14,058 nucleotides of DNA from a bacterium (GTDB lineage Bacteria; Gemmatimonadota; Glassbacteria; GWA2-58-10): assembly GCA_021372515.1 (NCBI GenBank), contig JAJFUG010000002.1, forward strand, positions 1 through 14,058, written 5' to 3'. The stretch's first letter is position 1, and each line of letters opens with the position of its first letter. Below, piece after piece: positions 1 through 7,636 of the stretch. Under the pieces are notes generated by a model. That model did no database searches. It saw only the letters and a program-made list of their open reading frames with translations, and had not been told where the DNA came from. Made by a program: the position numbers and the translations under genes.

Positions 1-429
1 CTGCTGTTGCGCTCGGTGTTCCCGCAGGATGCCAAGCTGAACAAGCTGGGGGGCCGGGGCAACGAGTTCGTGGTGTTCGGCCGCAACTACCCGCCGGCGC
101 TGACCCACTACAGTGCCGGGCCGGGCGAGCAGTGGGGCGGCTGGCGTCTCGAGATCACCCCGGGCAAGCCGCGCACCGCCGACACTTTCCTCACCCTGAT
201 CCAGGCGGCTGACCGCTCGGTCCGTCGCGCCCCCGAGGTCGACGCAATCGCGGGAGATGCTTTCCAGGGGGCGGAATTCAGCCTGCACGGGCTGAAATAC
301 CGGGTGACTTTCAATTCCAGCGGCGCCACAGGCGGGCATGTCACGATCCGCAACCGCGCCGGGCGTGTGCTGGCCGACCAGGACCTGGCTACCGCGGTCC
401 AGCCGCAGGCGGGAGCAGGCAGGCAGTGA
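1..429 (+). CDS. Heparinase II/III-like polysaccharide lyase, C-terminal fragment (5' end outside window)
   Basis: The frame is open from base 1 and stops with TGA at 427-429, so only the last 142 residues are seen. The fragment has the look of the C-terminal beta-sandwich of heparinase II/III-family lyases: an acidic 'PQDAKLNKLGGRGNEFVVFG' stretch, then 'GWRLEITPGKPRTADTFLTLIQ'. In this family a W-R-x-E-x-x-P strand followed by a D-x-F-L segment is typical near the end. Such enzymes cleave uronic-acid-containing polysaccharides by beta-elimination, usually after export. The catalytic toroid domain lies outside the window, so activity cannot be judged. The esterase gene starts 25 bp downstream, which suggests cotranscription. 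A second gene of the same broad family begins at 13075. The family call rests on recalled motif resemblance; substrate is unknown. Confidence 0.6.
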   Translation: MLLRSVFPQDAKLNKLGGRGNEFVVFGRNYPPALTHYSAGPGEQWGGWRLEITPGKPRTADTFLTLIQAADRSVRRAPEVDAIAGDAFQGAEFSLHGLKYRVTFNSSGATGGHVTIRNRAGRVLADQDLATAVQPQAGAGRQ

Positions 430-454
430 ACTTTCAACAGAGGAGTAGGGAACA

Positions 455-1378
455 ATGAGAAAAAGCTGCTCGGTTGTGATGTCCGCCCGGCTGTGGCTGG
501 TGCTGCTGAGCCTGGGCGCGGCCGTGTCCGCCCTGGCCCAGTCCGCCGCGGTGGAGCCGCCGGTGGATGAGGCCGCTTTTGGCGTGATCGCCGACTACTA
601 CGAGTACGACCACGACCTGGCCCTTCGCCCGCAGGAGTTCGGCCAGTGGCCCTGGCGCGGGCCGCAGACAATCTACAAGGTCTCCTACCGCAGCACGCAC
701 GAGCTTCAGGTAAGCGCCTATTTCTGCGTACCCAAGGACTACAAAGAGGGTGAGCGCCGCCCGGCGGTGCTGCTGATGCACGGCTGGAACCTGTTCTGGG
801 GCAAGAACGAGGACTGGGTGCAGGGCTGGATCCCGGTGCTGACCGCGGCAGGCTACGTGGTGCTGGCCCCGGACCATTTCCTGTTCGGCGAGCGCAAGCC
901 GGCCGGCGGCGGACTGGACAGCATGAAGGAGCTGGGCCCATATTACATGCGCGATTGGATGACCCAGACCGTGGTGGACCTCCGCCGCGGAATCGATTAC
1001 CTTCAGAGCCGCCCCGAGGTGGACCCGCAGCGGATCGCCGTGCTGGGCGGCAGCCTGGGCGGCTGGATCGGCTCGCTGCTGACCGCGGTGGATCCGCGGA
1101 TCAAGGCCGCGGTGCTCACTGTGCCGGCCAGCGAGTTTGTGACCAGCCAGGAGGGCGCCTGGAGCGTGATCAACGCCGCCAATTTCTACGGCCGGATCAA
1201 GCCGCCGCTGCTGGTGGTGAACGCCCTGAAAGATGACCCCAAGCGGGTGGCTCGCTCGAGGGCGCTGTTCGAGCGCGTGCCCGGACCGAAAAAGATGATC
1301 GAGTACGAGGAGGGGCATTTTCTCGACCCGGCCAAGTACAACGCCGATATTCTGGCCTGGCTGAGACAGAACCTGTGA
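455..1378 (+). CDS. Secreted alpha/beta hydrolase (dienelactone hydrolase / acetylxylan esterase-like)
   Basis: This is a 307-aa serine hydrolase. An N-terminal hydrophobic segment at about residues 11-28 ends in 'ALAQ', a plausible signal peptidase I site after Ala28. The oxyanion region is 'LLMHGW' (H109-G110-W111). The nucleophile elbow is G198-G-S200-L-G. The acid is probably Asp260 or Asp261 in 'ALKDDPKR', and the histidine is His288 in 'EEGHF', so a full catalytic triad is present in the usual order. The start at 455 has AGGAG at 441-445, nine bases upstream; an in-frame ATG at 479 would also leave a signal peptide. The gene sits between a lyase fragment and a second esterase, so it probably removes acetyl or other ester groups from a plant or algal polysaccharide in the periplasm or outside the cell. 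The exact ester is inferred, not shown. Confidence 0.85.
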   Translation: MRKSCSVVMSARLWLVLLSLGAAVSALAQSAAVEPPVDEAAFGVIADYYEYDHDLALRPQEFGQWPWRGPQTIYKVSYRSTHELQVSAYFCVPKDYKEGERRPAVLLMHGWNLFWGKNEDWVQGWIPVLTAAGYVVLAPDHFLFGERKPAGGGLDSMKELGPYYMRDWMTQTVVDLRRGIDYLQSRPEVDPQRIAVLGGSLGGWIGSLLTAVDPRIKAAVLTVPASEFVTSQEGAWSVINAANFYGRIKPPLLVVNALKDDPKRVARSRALFERVPGPKKMIEYEEGHFLDPAKYNADILAWLRQNL

Positions 1379-1447
1379 GTGTATTCCGGACCTTGTAACA
1401 CGGGATGCACGGGAAGTGAAACAAAACCGACGGAGGGATGGAACGAG

Positions 1448-3013
1448 ATGAAAATGCTGATCATGCATGCCGTGCCGCGGCTGGTTATTGCAGCGGCGCT
1501 GGGACTGGCCGCCATGAATACCGGGACTCTCAGGGCCGAGGTGCGCCTGAACGGGCTGTTCTGTGACGGGATGGTGCTGCAGAGGAACATGCCGGTGCCG
1601 GTGTTCGGCACGGCGGACAAGGGTGAGCGGATCACGGTGGAGATCGCGGGACAGAAAAAAGTCACCGCCGCGGACGAGGAGGGGAATTTCAAGGTACTGC
1701 TCGACCCGCTCAAGGCCGGCGGACCGTTCGAGCTGAAAGTAACCGCCACCAAGCCAATCGTGGTCAAGGACGTGCTGGTGGGCGAGGTCTGGCTCTGCAC
1801 CGGCCAGTCGAACATGGAGATGGAAGTCAGAAGCTGCATCAACGCCCAGCAGGAGATGGCTGCGGCGGACAACCCGCAGATACGCCAGTTCCTCGTGAAG
1901 CGGGCCAAGGCCGCCACGCCGCAGGACACCCTGGCCGCGCTGAGCGGGGACGCGCCGGAATGGATCAACACCTGGGTGAGTTGCTCTCCCTCCACGGTGG
2001 GTGATTTCACCGCGGTGGGCTACTTTTTCGCCCGCGAGATCAGCCAGCGCCTGGGTGTGCCGGTCGGCCTGATCAATACCTGCTGGGGCGGCACCGTGGC
2101 TGAGGCCTGGACCGGCGAGAGCGCCCTGGAGAACTCGCCCGCGGTCAAGAGTATCCTGGCCGACTGGCAGAAATACAACAACGACGGGAACTGGCTGAAA
2201 GAGATGTTCGCCAAGTACGAGCAGGAGAAAAAAGAGGCCCTGGAGGCCGGCAAGCCCGACCCGCTGTATTTTTGCCAGCCGAGCGTGCTGTACAACGCCA
2301 TGATCGCCCCGCTGGTGGGCTACGGCATCCAGGGGGCGCTCTGGTACCAAGGCGAGTCGAACCAGGCCCGCGCCTACCAGTACCGTGACCTTCTGCCGGT
2401 GATGGTCCACAACTGGCGCGCCGACTGGGAGCGCGAGTTCCCGTTCCTGATCGTCCAACTGGCCAATTTCGACGAGGGCTCCGGCTACTGGCCCGAGCTG
2501 CGCGAGGCCCAGCTCATGGCGATGGAGCGGATACCCAACTCCGCGATGACCGTTACCACGGATATCGGCGATGCGAAAGACATCCACCCCAAGAACAAGC
2601 AGGAGGTGGGACGGCGCCTGTCACTGGCCGCCCGGGCCACGGTCTACGGCGAGACCAGGCTGGAATGGTCGGGCCCGCTCTACCGGAAGATGCTGATCGA
2701 GGGGGGCAAGGTGCGCCTCAGTTTCGACCACGCGGGCGAGGGGCTCTGCACCCGTGAGGGCCAGGCCCCGGCCGGGCTGACAATCGCCGGGGCGGACCAT
2801 AAGTTCGTGCCGGCCGAGGCCAAGGTCGAGGGCAGCGAACTGGTGGTCTGGAGCGAGGCGGTGCCCCAGCCGGTGGCGGTGCGCTATGCCTGGAGCGACA
2901 ACCCGGAACAGGCCAACCTGTACAACAAGGTGGAGGGCAAGCTCTACCTGCCCGCCTCCTCGTTCCGCACGGATGACTGGCCCGGGTTGACCGCGGACCG
3001 CAAGTGGGAATAG
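1448..3013 (+). CDS. Secreted sialate O-acetylesterase-like SGNH hydrolase
   Basis: The 521-aa product is a SASA/SIAE-type carbohydrate acetylesterase. The signal peptide spans about residues 1-30, with a site after 'LRA'. The N-terminal beta-sandwich begins 'VRLNGLFCDGMVLQR', a family hallmark. Block I is 'CTGQSNMEM' with nucleophile Ser121, followed by 'ALWYQGESN'. The block with the catalytic pair is 'DIHPKNKQEVGRRL' (Asp378, His380). A C-terminal jelly-roll ends in 'NLYNKVEG...LPASSFRTDDW', typical of complete members. I chose ATG 1448 because GGAGGG at 1432-1437 lies ten bases upstream and the signal peptide follows directly. An in-frame GTG at 1379 would abut the previous stop and add 23 unlikely residues. 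In polysaccharide clusters these enzymes usually deacetylate xylan, pectin or similar glycans rather than sialic acid. The gene is the last of its operon, before the terminator at 3091. Confidence 0.92.
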   Translation: MKMLIMHAVPRLVIAAALGLAAMNTGTLRAEVRLNGLFCDGMVLQRNMPVPVFGTADKGERITVEIAGQKKVTAADEEGNFKVLLDPLKAGGPFELKVTATKPIVVKDVLVGEVWLCTGQSNMEMEVRSCINAQQEMAAADNPQIRQFLVKRAKAATPQDTLAALSGDAPEWINTWVSCSPSTVGDFTAVGYFFAREISQRLGVPVGLINTCWGGTVAEAWTGESALENSPAVKSILADWQKYNNDGNWLKEMFAKYEQEKKEALEAGKPDPLYFCQPSVLYNAMIAPLVGYGIQGALWYQGESNQARAYQYRDLLPVMVHNWRADWEREFPFLIVQLANFDEGSGYWPELREAQLMAMERIPNSAMTVTTDIGDAKDIHPKNKQEVGRRLSLAARATVYGETRLEWSGPLYRKMLIEGGKVRLSFDHAGEGLCTREGQAPAGLTIAGADHKFVPAEAKVEGSELVVWSEAVPQPVAVRYAWSDNPEQANLYNKVEGKLYLPASSFRTDDWPGLTADRKWE

Positions 3014-3311
3014 GCGGGACATCTGAATCACGGGTGGCACGGATAGAGGCTGGATTACACGGTTGAAAACGGAAACGAAGGTTTTTTGTGCAGGGGCACG
3101 CTGCGGCGTGCCCTGTTTGTTTTGCCTCCTGTACGGGGCGAAAAACTATCTTGACTTTCCGGATCGCCTGCGCCACGTATAGAGGAAGACAACTGAAATT
3201 CAACCGGGCTTGATACCCTTAAGCGACTCGAATGCCCCGGGGACGTCTCCTCACGACGCCCGCAGAGCGACGGGCCGCGACAATGGTCATTCTGCCGACC
3301 GGAGCCGGAAT
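3014..3311. other. Intergenic stretch between the esterase operon and the FRG gene
   Basis: This 298-bp stretch holds the terminator at 3091-3124, a degenerate 'CACGGGTGGCACGG' motif at 3026-3044 (see findings), and a TTGACT at 3151-3156. The best nearby -10-like hexamers (CGTATA at 3176, TATAGA at 3178) give spacings of 19-21 bp, so a promoter is possible but poor. The in-frame reading of the FRG gene could begin at TTG 3210, but that part is low-complexity and has no ribosome binding site. Confidence 0.4.
3091..3124 (+). terminator. Rho-independent terminator of the esterase operon
   Basis: GGGCACGC (3094-3101) pairs perfectly with GCGTGCCC (3106-3113) around a TGCG loop. It is extended by CAG/CTG pairing across one bulged G and followed by TTTGTTTT. 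It lies 78 bp after the esterase stop and reads on the plus strand only, since the other side lacks a T tract after the stem. Confidence 0.85.
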
Positions 3312-4127
3312 ATGTCCCAGGATATCCCGATTTTGCAGACGCCGAAGGATATCAGAGTGGAAAGCTGGAGCGAGCTGCTGGATGAGCTGTACGCCGATTC
3401 CTGGCAGGAGAACATCCGCCGCCACCGCTCGAAATATGTTTTCCGCGGGCTTTCCTGCAGCTGCTACGACCTCAAGACCTCGCTGATCCGCCTGGGCGGA
3501 GATTTTTCCTCGCTCGAATTCCACCTGATCCGCAATTTCAAGAAATATTCGCGCCTGCCCGCCGCGGCCGATTTCTCGGTCTGGATGTGGCTCACCCTGG
3601 CGCAGCACCACGGCCTGCCCACCCGCCTGCTGGACTGGACCTACTCGCCCTTTATCGCCCTGCATTTCGTGACCTCGGAAATCAGCCATTTCGAGCAGGA
3701 CGGGGCGATCTGGTGCGTGGATTTCGCCGCGATCCACCGGACACTGCCCCAGGAGATCAAGGCCGTGCTGGACGATGAGAAAGCCAACGCGTTCACTATC
3801 GAGATGCTCTCGAAAGTGACCGAGACCCTGACCGATTTCGAAAAGCTCTCGGCCGAGGCTTTCGTGCTGTTTTTCGAGCCGCCCTCGATGGACGACCGGA
3901 TAGTGAACCAGTTCGCCCTGCACTCGGTGATCTCGAACCCGCGCTCCCTGCTGAACGAGCTGCTGCGCGACCGTTTCCCGGACTATTACAAGCGGGTGAT
4001 CGTGCCAAAGGAGCTGAAATGGGAGATACGGGACAAGCTGGACCAGGCCAATATCAACGAACGGGTGATATTCCCCGGGTTGGAGGGGCTTTGCTCCTGG
4101 CTCACGCGGCATTACAGCCCGAGATGA
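3312..4127 (+). CDS. FRG-domain protein
   Basis: The 271-aa product carries a clear FRG domain: 'YVFRGL' (F44-R45-G46), the diagnostic 'HHGLPTRLLDW' (residues 99-109) followed by 'SPFIALHF', then 'DRIVNQFALHSV' (about 195-206), and a C-terminal 'FPGLEGLCSWL' that is also common in the family. The domain is named for its conserved Phe-Arg-Gly. Its biochemical activity is not firmly known, and members are often found in accessory or mobile regions. ATG 3312 has GGAG at 3301-3304, seven bases upstream. A TTG start at 3210 would add 34 residues that look non-coding. No signal peptide or membrane helix is seen, so the protein is probably cytoplasmic. GC content and codon use match the host genes, unlike the next gene. 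Function beyond the domain name is unknown. Confidence 0.85.
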   Translation: MSQDIPILQTPKDIRVESWSELLDELYADSWQENIRRHRSKYVFRGLSCSCYDLKTSLIRLGGDFSSLEFHLIRNFKKYSRLPAAADFSVWMWLTLAQHHGLPTRLLDWTYSPFIALHFVTSEISHFEQDGAIWCVDFAAIHRTLPQEIKAVLDDEKANAFTIEMLSKVTETLTDFEKLSAEAFVLFFEPPSMDDRIVNQFALHSVISNPRSLLNELLRDRFPDYYKRVIVPKELKWEIRDKLDQANINERVIFPGLEGLCSWLTRHYSPR

Positions 4128-4199
4128 GGGAGGCCGAAGCAGGGATGGTGGGGATAAAGGCTTAGATGACATGGTGAAGATGCAGGTTGGGTTTATCAA

Positions 4200-4222
4200 G
4201 GGGTGAACCTTGTGTTCTCCCG
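4200..4222 (-). repeat. REP-like palindrome, diverged copy 1
   Basis: GGGGTGAACCTTGT followed by GTTCTCCCG matches the reverse complement of the copy at 6003-6025 at 21 of 23 positions. The two differences are the opposing T/T bases that break the stem. It lies between the FRG gene and the AT-rich gene, in the opposite orientation to copy 2. Confidence 0.7.
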
Positions 4223-4267
4223 TTTCCCTAAGCGCTAAATGGAACCTTCCATTAGAAGGACAAAAAA

Positions 4268-4855
4268 ATGAGCGCACAATATATTGAGCCGCTTAAACTG
4301 ATAGCCTCTTTCCTGACACCGATCATCATTCTGATTTTTGGAATCTCGATCAATAAAAAACTGGAGAAGACCAGAGCTGCGCTATTAAAGGAAAAGGATT
4401 GGCAAAACTGGTGGGCAAGTAAGTTGTTAAACGTTGCGCATGAATATAATTCAATGGTGTCTGAATTCGTGATTAGCTTATCTCAAGCAGTGCAAATCAA
4501 TGAAGGGAAATTCCCTGGAGGTGAGGCTGCATCAAAAGAAAAACAAAACTGTGCTATTAAGTGTATTTTTAGGCTTCAATATTTGGTTTGGGACATTAAT
4601 AATTATTTGCAATTTGCACATAAAGAAGGTCGTAATCTATTAGATAAGGGAGAAAAGCTTAATACTCTGTTGGAAACCCTTCTTAAAGAAAGGCATGGAG
4701 GTCTAGACGCGATCCGTAAAGCACAGTGTAATTTCAATGATGCTGTCAGGCTTGTTCATGCAGAGATACTTGGGATATCTCCTGGCAAGGCGTTCCAACC
4801 GCGTCAGGATCAAATCCCCCTCGATCCCCCTTGTATAATGGGAGGCATGTATTAG
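4268..4855 (+). CDS. Hypothetical AT-rich protein with one N-terminal membrane helix
   Basis: I do not recognise this 195-aa protein. Residues about 9-28 ('LKLIASFLTPIIILIFGISI') form one hydrophobic helix. A charged, probably coiled-coil segment follows ('NKKLEKTRAALLKEKDW'), then a helical soluble region with several aromatic residues ('WQNWWASKLLNVAHEYNSM', 'RLQYLVWDINNYLQFAH'). The protein is probably membrane-anchored with a cytoplasmic helical domain. The ribosome binding site AGAAGGA (4254-4260) is seven bases before ATG 4268 and is clear. Base composition is much more AT-rich than every neighbour, with TTA, AAT and ATT codons common, so recent acquisition is likely. The last ~20 residues ('FQPRQDQIPLDPPCIMGG') are read from a C-rich repeat-like element at 4811-4846, so the original C-terminus may have been lost. 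It may or may not work with the FRG protein. Confidence 0.7.
   Translation: MSAQYIEPLKLIASFLTPIIILIFGISINKKLEKTRAALLKEKDWQNWWASKLLNVAHEYNSMVSEFVISLSQAVQINEGKFPGGEAASKEKQNCAIKCIFRLQYLVWDINNYLQFAHKEGRNLLDKGEKLNTLLETLLKERHGGLDAIRKAQCNFNDAVRLVHAEILGISPGKAFQPRQDQIPLDPPCIMGGMY
4811..4846. repeat. C-rich repeat-like element with degenerate palindrome
   Basis: Two short direct repeats (AATCCCCCT and GATCCCCCT) precede TGTATAATGGGAGG, forming an imperfect CCCCCTT/GGGAGG hairpin. It resembles the 'ATCCCCCT...GGGGG' dispersed intergenic repeats common in bacterial genomes. It overlaps the 3' end of the AT-rich gene and lies just left of the likely IS110 element. Confidence 0.45.
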
Positions 4856-4860
4856 GATAG

Positions 4861-5943
<1,083 letters not shown>

Positions 5944-6002
5944 CACAGTCGCTACATTCAACCCCTCTTTTCGCCTTTTATCAATCCGATCCGCCCAACT
6001 GC

Positions 6003-6025
6003 CGGGCGAACACAAGGTTCGCCCC
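6003..6025 (+). repeat. REP-like palindrome, copy 2 (perfect stem)
   Basis: GGGCGAAC (6004-6011) and GTTCGCCC (6017-6024) form a perfect 8-bp stem around ACAAG. It is the inverted counterpart of the copy at 4200-4222 and lies about 50 bp beyond the likely right end of the IS element. Confidence 0.75.
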
Positions 6026-6111
6026 TACGAATCTGCCTGGCATCCCAGGAATGTAACCCGCTTGCGGCTGTCAGGCCGCCGCAGACGAGTTTGCGGCCCC
6101 CGCTGGCTTTG

Positions 6112-6135
6112 CTGCTTTGGCCGAAACCAAAGCAG
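6112..6135. repeat. Perfect 9-bp inverted repeat
   Basis: CTGCTTTGG (6112-6120) and CCAAAGCAG (6127-6135) form a perfect stem around CCGAAA. Neither side is followed by a T tract, so it is not a standard terminator. It probably belongs to a dispersed intergenic repeat, but only one copy is in the window. Confidence 0.6.
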
Positions 6136-6185
6136 ATAAGTGTCTTAAAAGAGGGGTGGCGCCGCCGCCTACAGGGTGTGAAAAC

Positions 6186-6216
6186 AAAAAAGGGCACGGC
6201 CCCGGAGCCGTGCCCT
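6186..6216 (-). terminator. Rho-independent terminator of the aminotransferase gene
   Basis: AGGGCACGGC (6191-6200) pairs perfectly over 10 bp with GCCGTGCCCT (6207-6216) around a 6-nt loop. Read on the minus strand it is followed by TTTTTGTTTT. It lies 22 bp after the aminotransferase stop. Its stem shares GGGCACG with the terminator at 3091. Confidence 0.92.
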
Positions 6217-6238
6217 CACTATTTTACTCTCTTACCTC

Positions 6239-7393
6239 TTATTCCGCCAGCAACGCCGCCGCCCGTTCCAGCTCGCTGTCCTCCTTAGCGAAACAGAACC
6301 GCAGCCAGGGACGGTCCCCACCCTGGGAGTAGAACCCTGAGGCCGGCACCGCCGCCACATGGCGCTCGGTCAACAGCCGCTCCGCCGCCTCGTCCGAGGT
6401 GATGTCGCCGTAGCGCGGACGGTAGTCGGCCAGAAGAAAATAGGTCCCGCCCACGGGCAGAGGCTCGATCCCGAACCGGCTCAGGGTGGAGGCGATTATC
6501 TCCAGCTTGCGGGCATACTTGACCCCCAGGCCCTGGTAATAGTCCTCGCCGAACGCGGGCAGGCTCGCGGCCACCCCCGCCTGCAGCGGGTGCGGGGCGC
6601 AGATGTATACCAGGTCGCTCACCAGCGACATTTTCTCTATCACCGCCTCCGGCCCGGCGGCATAACCAATCCGCCAGCCGGTCATGGCAAAGGTCTTCGA
6701 GAACCCGCTGACCGTGACCGTGCGCTCGAACAGCCCCGGCAGGCTGGCCGCGCTCACGTGCCTGCGCCCGCCGAACACCACGTGCTCGTAGATCTCGTCC
6801 GTGATGATCCAGACTCCATACCGCCCGCACAGCGCCCCGATCCGCTCCAGCTCCGCGCGGCTGAACACCTTGCCGGAGGGGTTGGCCGGGGTGTTGATCA
6901 CGATTGCTTTGATTCCATCCGCCAGCACCCGCTCCAGGGAGTCGAAATCGATCTCCCACTCCGGCGGCTCCAGGCGGAAAAACAGCGGCCGCGCCCCGAA
7001 CAGCTCCTGGCAGGCGACGTGATATCCGTAGAACGGCTCGAAATTGAGCACCCGGTCCCCGTGCTCCAGAAGAGTGAGCAGCGCGCAGACAAAAGCCCCC
7101 GTGGCCCCGCTCGAGACCATCACCTGGGTCTCGGGGTCAACGCTCAGGCCGTTGCACAGGGCCAGCTTGTCCGCGATCCCGCGCCGCAGGGCCGCGATCC
7201 CGTTCAACGGGGCGTACACGTTCCGGTCTCCCTGGACCGCCTTGCAGGCCGCGTCCTTGACCGCATCCGGGGTGGGAAGGTCGCACAGGCCCTGCGACAG
7301 GTTCACCCCGCCCAGCTCGGCCGCCCGCCGGGTCATGGCGCGGATCGAGGATTGCCGGAGCTGACTGACCCGCGCGGCAAAGGTGTATTCCAT
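6239..7393 (-). CDS. Class I/II pyridoxal-phosphate-dependent aminotransferase
   Basis: The 384-aa product is a fold-type I PLP aminotransferase of normal length. Residues given are from the start at 7393: 'SSGATGAF' binds cofactor phosphate, 'NTPANPSGKVF' holds the conserved Asn, 'ITDEIYEH' holds Asp199, 'SGFSKTFAMTGWRIGY' carries the Schiff-base Lys233 and Arg241, and 'WLRFCFAKED' near the end has the substrate-carboxylate Arg. The N-terminus 'VNLSQGLCDLPTPDAVKDA' resembles the methionine/kynurenine-type aminotransferase branch rather than aspartate aminotransferases, but the substrate cannot be fixed from sequence. ATG 7393 begins the family-typical region; a GGGAGAG stretch lies about 13 bases upstream. 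A start at 7450 would add 19 charged residues. The enzyme is cytoplasmic. The gene is transcribed alone and diverges from the propeller operon, and it has no evident link to polysaccharide breakdown. Confidence 0.92.
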   Translation of the reverse strand: MEYTFAARVSQLRQSSIRAMTRRAAELGGVNLSQGLCDLPTPDAVKDAACKAVQGDRNVYAPLNGIAALRRGIADKLALCNGLSVDPETQVMVSSGATGAFVCALLTLLEHGDRVLNFEPFYGYHVACQELFGARPLFFRLEPPEWEIDFDSLERVLADGIKAIVINTPANPSGKVFSRAELERIGALCGRYGVWIITDEIYEHVVFGGRRHVSAASLPGLFERTVTVSGFSKTFAMTGWRIGYAAGPEAVIEKMSLVSDLVYICAPHPLQAGVAASLPAFGEDYYQGLGVKYARKLEIIASTLSRFGIEPLPVGGTYFLLADYRPRYGDITSDEAAERLLTERHVAAVPASGFYSQGGDRPWLRFCFAKEDSELERAAALLAE

Positions 7394-7636
7394 GCTTGTC
7401 TTTCTCTCCCGTTCAGATTGACTGCCCTTGAACTCCGGCGCACACCTCACCGGCCAGCTTCACGGACTGTATCTTAACACGGTCGGTCCGCCTGCGCCAG
7501 AGCACCGCGCGAGGCGACCTTCCAGTTAAACCTTGCTTGGTTCAAATAAGAAACCAATATTATAACCCAATGCCCACATGATCCGGTCCGACAGACAGCG
7601 TGCGACCAAGCGAACCCCTACCTGGAGCCCGACCCA
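7394..7636. promoter_or_regulatory. Divergent intergenic region with possible promoter for the propeller operon
   Basis: This 243-bp gap separates divergent genes. An AT-rich patch at 7542-7565 stands out from the GC-rich surroundings and contains TATTAT (7558-7563, five of six to the -10 consensus). The nearest -35-like hexamers are TTGCTT (7533, spacing 19) and TTGGTT (7537, spacing 15), neither ideal. GGAG at 7624-7627 is the ribosome binding site for the GTG start at 7637. For the minus-strand gene I see only a weak TAAGAT near 7475. Confidence 0.35.

Larger units (their letters stand above)
5944..6238. other. Palindrome-rich intergenic region
   Basis: These 295 bp contain no convincing gene. 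In order they hold the tentative IS right end (5945-5953), the REP-like palindrome (6003-6025), a small CCTGG/CCAGG hairpin (6036-6049), a GCGGC/GCCGC hairpin (6064-6079), a perfect 9-bp hairpin (6112-6135) and the aminotransferase terminator (6191-6216). Short reading frames here cross these palindromes and look spurious. Confidence 0.6.

Noticed and set aside
434-2587. Long minus-strand open frame (717 codons) opposite the two esterases
   Set aside because: Its translation is rich in His, Gly, Arg and Ala with no domain logic, and both plus-strand genes have clear motifs, signal peptides and ribosome binding sites. It is a GC-rich shadow; the same holds for the 922-codon minus frame at 10078-12846.
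3151-3183. TTGACT with downstream TATAGA as a promoter for the FRG gene
   Set aside because: The spacing of 21 bp is outside the usual range, so I did not list it as a promoter feature.
3210-3311. TTG start extending the FRG protein by 34 residues
   Set aside because: The added residues look non-coding and lack a ribosome binding site, while ATG 3312 has GGAG at proper spacing.
6061-6070. CTTGCGGCTG, a 9/10 match to the reverse complement of the right strand of the second putative RNA loop (4980-4989)
   Set aside because: It lies beyond the tentative right end and beyond the REP-like palindrome, not at the left end where a right donor guide should match, so chance is the simplest reading.
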